From positions 434,001 to 498,000 of the forward strand of contig NZ_SLUQ01000002.1 of assembly GCF_004345245.1 (NCBI RefSeq): DNA of 64,000 bases. The letters are read 5' to 3'. Source of the DNA: Rhizobium sp. BK251. GTDB lineage: Bacteria; Pseudomonadota; Alphaproteobacteria; Rhizobiales; Rhizobiaceae. The notes below the pieces were generated by a model, which ran no database searches, was not told the DNA's origin, and was given only the letters and a program-made list of their open reading frames with translations. Made by a program: the position numbers and the translations under genes. Positions 59,587 to 64,000 of this stretch are shown here, one piece after another. Positions within the stretch are counted from its first letter, which is position 1. Each line of letters begins with the position of its first letter.

Positions 59587-60519
59587 ATGTCAGCATCATT
59601 GGAACCCGCTAACATCCCGCCTGTGGCGATGTTCAGCGCGCCCGGCCATGCGGATACGCTCTGGTCGGAAGTGAACGGAAGGGTTGACCGTTCACGGCAG
59701 ATCATCTGGCCGGGAGGGCTGGCCGCCGCCCACAAGATCGAGAAGGCCTCGGGCGCAGCCGGAATTCGAACGCGGAGGCTCGAACTGCAATTCTCCTGGA
59801 ACCGTGGCCGCGCAGACGCCACAGCGCAGTGCGGGCGACTTCTTCGGAGATACGAAAACAGATCACGTTACGGTCTCATTCTGCCGGCTGGCTCCGAAGT
59901 CGAATTCAATATCCAGGAAAAATCCAACTACAGGTTCGTCAGCATAGAGTTTGACATGTCCTATGTCCTCAAGGTGGCCGAGCTTCAGCATATCCAGGGC
60001 ATGGAGGTCGCCGAGACCTGGGAGCACGAGCACCCGCTGCCGTGGCACCTGGCCGAGGCGATCTACCACGAGTGCCAGAACGACGGACGTCAGGGGCTGC
60101 TCTATTCGGAGTCTGCGATCACGCTCCTGGCGCTGCACGTCGTCGGAACGCTCTCCAATCGCAGGAGCGTGCCCAGGTTCTTCGAACGCGGTGGACTGTC
60201 ACCGGCGGTGCTGAGCCGCGTTTGCGAGTATATGGCAAGTCGCCTTGCCGACGATATCACGCTTTCCGAGGTGGCGAAGATCGGTGGTCTGTCCAATGGT
60301 CATTTCTCATTTGCCTTCAAGCGATCGACAGGGATTGCACCGCATGCCTGGCTGCGCCGGCAGAGAATCGATCGGGCAAAGACGCTGCTTCACGACGGTC
60401 ACCTGAGCGTGGCCGAGATCGCCGCCACAGTCGGCTTCGCCAATCAGAGTGCGTTCGGCGTCGCCTTCCGGCGCGAGACGGGACAGACGCCGACAGCCTG
60501 GCGTCGCCTGCACTCCTGA
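59587..60519 (+). CDS. AraC family transcriptional regulator
   Basis: 310 residues with a C-terminal pair of helix-turn-helix motifs: SRLADDITLSEVAKIGGLSNGHFSFAFKRSTGIAPHAWLRRQRIDRAK and LSVAEIAATVGFANQSAFGVAFRRETGQTPTAWRR. The N-terminal 200 residues form a divergent ligand-sensing domain. AGGTGG lies 5 bases before the ATG at 59587, which was preferred to one at 59566. It is divergent from the FAH-family gene and probably controls it. Confidence 0.9.
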   Translation: MSASLEPANIPPVAMFSAPGHADTLWSEVNGRVDRSRQIIWPGGLAAAHKIEKASGAAGIRTRRLELQFSWNRGRADATAQCGRLLRRYENRSRYGLILPAGSEVEFNIQEKSNYRFVSIEFDMSYVLKVAELQHIQGMEVAETWEHEHPLPWHLAEAIYHECQNDGRQGLLYSESAITLLALHVVGTLSNRRSVPRFFERGGLSPAVLSRVCEYMASRLADDITLSEVAKIGGLSNGHFSFAFKRSTGIAPHAWLRRQRIDRAKTLLHDGHLSVAEIAATVGFANQSAFGVAFRRETGQTPTAWRRLHS

Positions 60520-60763
60520 ACACGATCTCTTTTCTGGGAAACGTGGCGTCTCCGGTCTTGAGCTCCTGAAGGCAAACGAGGCCCTTCTTCGGCCATTGCA
60601 GAAGGATGTCCAGCTGACTGTTGATGCGACTCGGTTCGATAGCTACCCTTCGGAAAGCCGAAGCAAGCCCTCCGGCGACGGACGCCATGCAGCGCGTGCG
60701 ATTGAATGAGCATGTTCCCACGACAACCGCACCATGCGCACTTCCCGAAAGGGGTTGGAAACT

Positions 60764-60973
60764 ATGCTTGCAGAAAAGAAGATCGCTGAATCCCTTGACC
60801 CGGTGGACCTTGCCTTGGCTTGGCACGATGGAGATGCGCGAGCGACGATCGAGACGCTTCTCCGGGACTGTGGTCATTTGCGCACCCAGCTTGAGACCGC
60901 GAGCCTCTTTCTTAGCCGTGGCATCACGCGCGGCTGGATGCCCGAGACTGACCGGGACGCAAGCAAGCGATAG
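60764..60973 (+). CDS. Small conserved hypothetical protein
   Basis: 69 residues, soluble and helical (ESLDPVDLALAWHDGDARATIETLLRDCGHLRTQLETASLFLSRG, then GWMPETDR). A G-rich ribosome-binding site lies about 10 bases upstream of the ATG at 60764; 60734 is an alternative. The sequence resembles short rhizobial proteins with a repeated Asp-x-x-Ala pattern, but the family name is not known to me. It lies tail-to-tail with the cyclase gene. Confidence 0.55.
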   Translation: MLAEKKIAESLDPVDLALAWHDGDARATIETLLRDCGHLRTQLETASLFLSRGITRGWMPETDRDASKR

Positions 60974-61036
60974 CACACGGCCTAGATTGTCCGCCGATCC
61001 AGCAGCGCCCGCCGGTCAGATCGGGTTCCATCTCGG

Positions 61037-62929
61037 TCAGTCGCCATCCGGACGACGCTGCTGGGCGATGTCGAGCAAGGCCTCGAATCTGGAATCTTGG
61101 CGCAGCGACGCCAAATCGTCGTCGTGCCGTGCCCATGCTGCCATGCGTGGGTGCATGCGTTGCAGGGCTTTGGCAAGCAAATCCAGCGCCTCATCCCGGG
61201 CTCCAAGCCGGGCGTATACGCAGGCGACGCTATACAGGACCTGAGTGTCGTCCGGATCGAGCCACAATGCTCTCTCCGCCCATTCCTTTGCGCGTGCCAG
61301 ATCTCCCAAGAAAGTCAGCGCCATGGCTCCGTAGCAAGCGGCATGCACGTTGTCGGGGTGACGCTCCAGCTCACGTTCTGCAAGCTCGAAGCTGCGGCGC
61401 TCCGCCAGAAGTGCGTCGCCTTCACGCCCCAGAGCATGGTATTCTTGGGCTAATTCGCCTATCGCCTGGAAGTCGTCCGGAGCGACTTCGACAGCGCGCT
61501 CGTAGTGTTTGGCAGCTTCTTCGTGGTTGCCCTGCAACACGCAGCTTCGCGCGTAGAAATAGTGGCCTTCATACAAGCCCGGATCAAGGCGAATTGCCCG
61601 TTCGAACTCAGATGAGGCAAGCTCATATTCTTCGCTAAGCGAAAGCGCGAGACCGCGGGAGGCGTGCGCTTCAGCCAGCTCCGGATCGAGGTCCAGGGCT
61701 TTGCTGCTGGCCGCAATTATACGTTCAAGCGACATCTCGCTATACATGATCCAGCAGAACGCGTCGCAATCGGCGACGCCCGCATAGGCCTGAGCATAGT
61801 CGGGATCGAGCTCGATCGCCCTCTGGAACATCCGGCGGGCAAGCTCGTACGACTTGGTGGAGTGACGGCTGAGGTACTGACGCCCCCGCAGATAGAACTG
61901 ATAGGCCTCGATGTTCGCAGTCCTGATCCTGCGGATCGCCTGACTTTCCTGCGGAAGGAGCCGCACCTTCAGGGCAGCCACTATGCTGTGGGCGATTTCA
62001 TCCTGGATTGCGAAGATGTCGGTCAGGTCGCGATCATAGCGGTCGGCCCAGAGCTGCATTCCGTCCCTGGTGTTGATGAGCTGTGCGCTGATACGGACGC
62101 GATTTCCGACTTTTCGAACGTTTCCTTCCAGAATCGTTGCGACGTTGAACCGTTTGCCGACCTCTCCGGCGGTGACAGACTTGCCCTTGTAGGTGAAGAC
62201 CGAGTTTCGGGCGACCACCGAGAGACCGGAGACCTGCGACAGGTCGGTGATGATGTCGCCGGTGATGCCGTCGGCGAAGTAGTCCTGCTCGGGATCGCCG
62301 CCCAGACAGCTGAATGGGAGCACCGCGATCGATGGTTTTTCGCGTACGGAACACTCAGGAGCGGTCGCCTCGGCTGCCGTGGCGTGAGTTGCCGCAGGAG
62401 GCCCAAGCACGACGTGATAGACCCGAACCGGACGCGAGATGTTCCTCAGGGTCTGTTCGCCGGCGTCCTCGAAAACGATGTCCAGCCGGTTGCCGACATG
62501 CTCGCGAACCGACGCTGAGACGGAAATGCCCCCGGGACTGGCGATACTTTCCAGACGCGCAGCTACATTTACGCCGTCGCCGTAGATGTCGTTCCCGTCA
62601 ACAATGATATCGCCGACGTTGATGCCCATTCGGAACTCGATCCGCCGTTTCTCCGGCACGCCGGCATTGCGCTCCCGCATCCTGTTTTGAATCTCGGCAG
62701 CGCAGGCGACCGCATTGACCACGCTCGTAAACTCTACCAGCATGCCGTCTCCGATCAGCTTGACAATGCGGCCCTGGTGCTCGGAGATCCTGGCGTCGAC
62801 CAATTCGGCGCGATGGGCTTTGAGCGCAGCCAACGTAGCAGCCTCGTCAACGCCCATGAGACGGCTGTAACCGACCACATCGATTGCCAGGATCGCAGAA
62901 AGCCGCCGTTGGACGCGTTCCTCGGCCAT
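61037..62929 (-). CDS. Class III adenylate cyclase with TolB-like and TPR domains
   Basis: 630 residues, the same architecture as the gene at 46.3 kb. The cyclase domain (about 10-185) keeps Asp17, Lys57, Asp61, Asp118, Asn121 and Arg125 (IYGDGVNVAARLE). The TolB-like segment is KPSIAVLPFSCLGGDPEQDYFADGITGDIITDL, and about seven TPR repeats follow. It lacks the obvious membrane segment seen in the other protein, so it may be soluble. The ATG at 62929 was chosen because the cyclase domain starts there (MAEERVQRRLSAILAIDVVGYS); the frame upstream to 63001 is not family-like. Confidence 0.87.
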   Translation of the reverse strand: MAEERVQRRLSAILAIDVVGYSRLMGVDEAATLAALKAHRAELVDARISEHQGRIVKLIGDGMLVEFTSVVNAVACAAEIQNRMRERNAGVPEKRRIEFRMGINVGDIIVDGNDIYGDGVNVAARLESIASPGGISVSASVREHVGNRLDIVFEDAGEQTLRNISRPVRVYHVVLGPPAATHATAAEATAPECSVREKPSIAVLPFSCLGGDPEQDYFADGITGDIITDLSQVSGLSVVARNSVFTYKGKSVTAGEVGKRFNVATILEGNVRKVGNRVRISAQLINTRDGMQLWADRYDRDLTDIFAIQDEIAHSIVAALKVRLLPQESQAIRRIRTANIEAYQFYLRGRQYLSRHSTKSYELARRMFQRAIELDPDYAQAYAGVADCDAFCWIMYSEMSLERIIAASSKALDLDPELAEAHASRGLALSLSEEYELASSEFERAIRLDPGLYEGHYFYARSCVLQGNHEEAAKHYERAVEVAPDDFQAIGELAQEYHALGREGDALLAERRSFELAERELERHPDNVHAACYGAMALTFLGDLARAKEWAERALWLDPDDTQVLYSVACVYARLGARDEALDLLAKALQRMHPRMAAWARHDDDLASLRQDSRFEALLDIAQQRRPDGD

Positions 62930-63100
62930 TGGTCTGATTGCTTTCGGAAAAATGCAGGTACCGCAGATTGTACTAGGGCTCTGCAGGGGAGTCCATCGCA
63001 AGGCGAGGACGCCGGGATCGGGGAACAGGTCGAGCTTTGCTGGCGCTCCATCGGGTCATGGCCCGATAGTCGGAAAGGGATTTAGCGGTGATCCAGTAGA

Positions 63101-63679
63101 CTAAAGCGGCTTAATCAGAAGCACCCAGTGCTCTGTATCGGTTTCCCAGCCTTCCTTCACACAGGGGAGGGCTGCGACTTCCTCATAGCCATGTCGCTCG
63201 TATAGTCGTCTTGCGCCTGCATTGTTGCTGGCGACGATGACGCTCATCCGCGGCAGCTTCTCATCCCGGGCTATTTGTTCTGCCAGATCGAGCAGGCGTG
63301 AACCAAGTCCTTGGCCTCGGTACTCGGGATAGCAGGCCAGCACGTTGACATACCAGCTTTCGAGGGCCTTGTTCTCCAGTTCTTGAAGCGGCCGAAACAG
63401 GGCGGGGAAGTCATCGCCAATTGGGTTGGGCTCTGAGCCGATCGGATAGCCAGTCAGACTGGCCACGGCACCGTCGCCAAAGTCCACGACCACGATTTGG
63501 CCTTCGCGCACCCTTTCTATTTGCCGAGCGCGGCCAATCTCCCAGGGATTCTGACCGTCCTTTGCAAGTCCCTCCCAAATGTACAGAGGCATACCCTCAC
63601 CAGCAAAGTTGACGAGGTCAGCCAATTCCTTCGCATCTGCTTCGCTCGCAAATCGTAGCGGTGGCTCAAGCTTGATCAT
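63101..63679 (-). CDS. GNAT family acetyltransferase
   Basis: 192 residues. The acetyl-CoA-binding motif A is clear: YVNVLACYPEYRGQGLGSRLLDLAEQIARDEKLPRMSVIVASNNAGARRLYERHGYEEVA. The N-terminal part (LANFAGEGMPLYIWEGLA-like) is typical of a rhizobial GNAT subgroup. GGAG lies 6-7 bases before the ATG at 63679; the frame to 63709 is less supported. The substrate is unknown. The next gene, ending at 63715, lies upstream on the same strand. Confidence 0.88.
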   Translation of the reverse strand: MIKLEPPLRFASEADAKELADLVNFAGEGMPLYIWEGLAKDGQNPWEIGRARQIERVREGQIVVVDFGDGAVASLTGYPIGSEPNPIGDDFPALFRPLQELENKALESWYVNVLACYPEYRGQGLGSRLLDLAEQIARDEKLPRMSVIVASNNAGARRLYERHGYEEVAALPCVKEGWETDTEHWVLLIKPL

Positions 63680-63714
63680 TTGCGTCTCCGGGACGTCCAG
63701 GGCTGACAATTTCT

Positions 63715-64000
63715 CTAGCCGAGAGCGCTTTGCGCAGCGCAGATCCTGTCGATCAGAGCATCGAGTTCACCCCTTGGCGGACGATTTTTGGCGAGGCGCT
63801 GCTTCAGGTGCATGATCGATTCAGCCAGGATTTCATCCAGGCTCTCGGCGCAGGTGAAGTCGCCTGCTACGCGCTTGACCTTCGAATTGTCGAAGATCGC
63901 GCTCCAGGCTTTGTCGCCGATCAGCGGGCCGACCCAATCCGGATTGTATTTGATCAGGGTATCCGTCGGCACATGTACGATCTTGGCCTCTACGCCCAGC
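63715..64000 (-). CDS. NAD-dependent epimerase/SDR family protein, N-terminus beyond window
   Basis: Only the last 94 residues are visible, the frame being open to the window edge. The segment VHVPTDTLIKYNPDWVGPLIGDKAWSAIFDNSKVKRVAGDFTC matches the C-terminal substrate-binding part of extended SDR (nucleoside-sugar epimerase-like) proteins; the Rossmann domain is outside. It precedes the GNAT gene by 35 bases on the same strand, so they may be co-transcribed. Confidence 0.7.
   Translation of the reverse strand, partial: LGVEAKIVHVPTDTLIKYNPDWVGPLIGDKAWSAIFDNSKVKRVAGDFTCAESLDEILAESIMHLKQRLAKNRPPRGELDALIDRICAAQSALG

Overview
The window reads as chromosomal DNA of a high-GC alphaproteobacterium, most likely in the Rhizobiales/Rhizobiaceae. 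The grounds are the codon use, a DUF1127 protein, a LacI-regulated sugar ABC importer, two class III cyclases fused to TPR domains, several small secreted proteins, and a tRNA-Ile2(CAU) carrying an integrated element. No rRNA, CRISPR array or insertion sequence was recognised. All calls come from reading the sequence; no database search was run.

Layout. (1) 1-26.9 kb is ordinary accessory metabolism. It holds an FAD-linked oxidoreductase, an amidase, an ArsR-type regulator with an MFS exporter and a near-perfect operator palindrome, a class III aminotransferase, small VOC, DUF899, ICMT-like and DUF1428 proteins, a GMC oxidoreductase, a MATE exporter, a DUF1254 protein, a patatin-like lipase, an acylphosphatase, an arylsulfatase followed by two envelope proteins, a flavin monooxygenase, YjbQ, two paralogous small secreted proteins and a SIMPL protein. 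A candidate small RNA with a strong terminator lies near 7.85-7.95 kb. (2) 26.9-41.8 kb is a mobile island in the 3' end of tRNA-Ile2. The integrase gene ends inside the tRNA, and excisionase-like genes, a divergent repressor and a hipA-HTH pair follow. Next come a DUF5677-like protein, a dGTPase-like HD hydrolase with a 52-residue partner, and the most interesting segment, 33.9-39.1 kb. The island ends in decayed transfer and toxin-antitoxin genes: a hipB remnant with intact-looking operators and a doubly broken traG/virD4. GC content is visibly lower across about 31-39 kb. (3) 41.9-64 kb is again high-GC. It carries a three-gene phosphorelay operon, two cyclase-TPR proteins, a diguanylate cyclase, a LacI-controlled sugar importer with two matching operators, a YghU-type glutathione transferase, an FAH-family hydrolase facing an AraC regulator, a GNAT and the end of an epimerase.

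The best candidate for an undescribed system is the overlapping operon at 35.5-38.3 kb with its flanking genes. It encodes a glycine-rich small protein, a PfkB kinase fused to a nucleoside 2-deoxyribosyltransferase, a QueC-like enzyme and a SagB/nitroreductase-like flavoenzyme. An OGG-like HhH-GPD glycosylase overlaps its 3' end, and a divergent protein with a PEP-synthase/ATP-grasp-like C-terminus lies upstream. This is a 7-deazaguanine or nucleobase chemistry set with no other queuosine genes, placed in a mobile island beside a dGTPase and hipA. That setting suggests defence or protein/nucleotide modification. QueC-like and OGG-like accessories are known from type IV CBASS, but no CD-NTase or CBASS effector is visible here.
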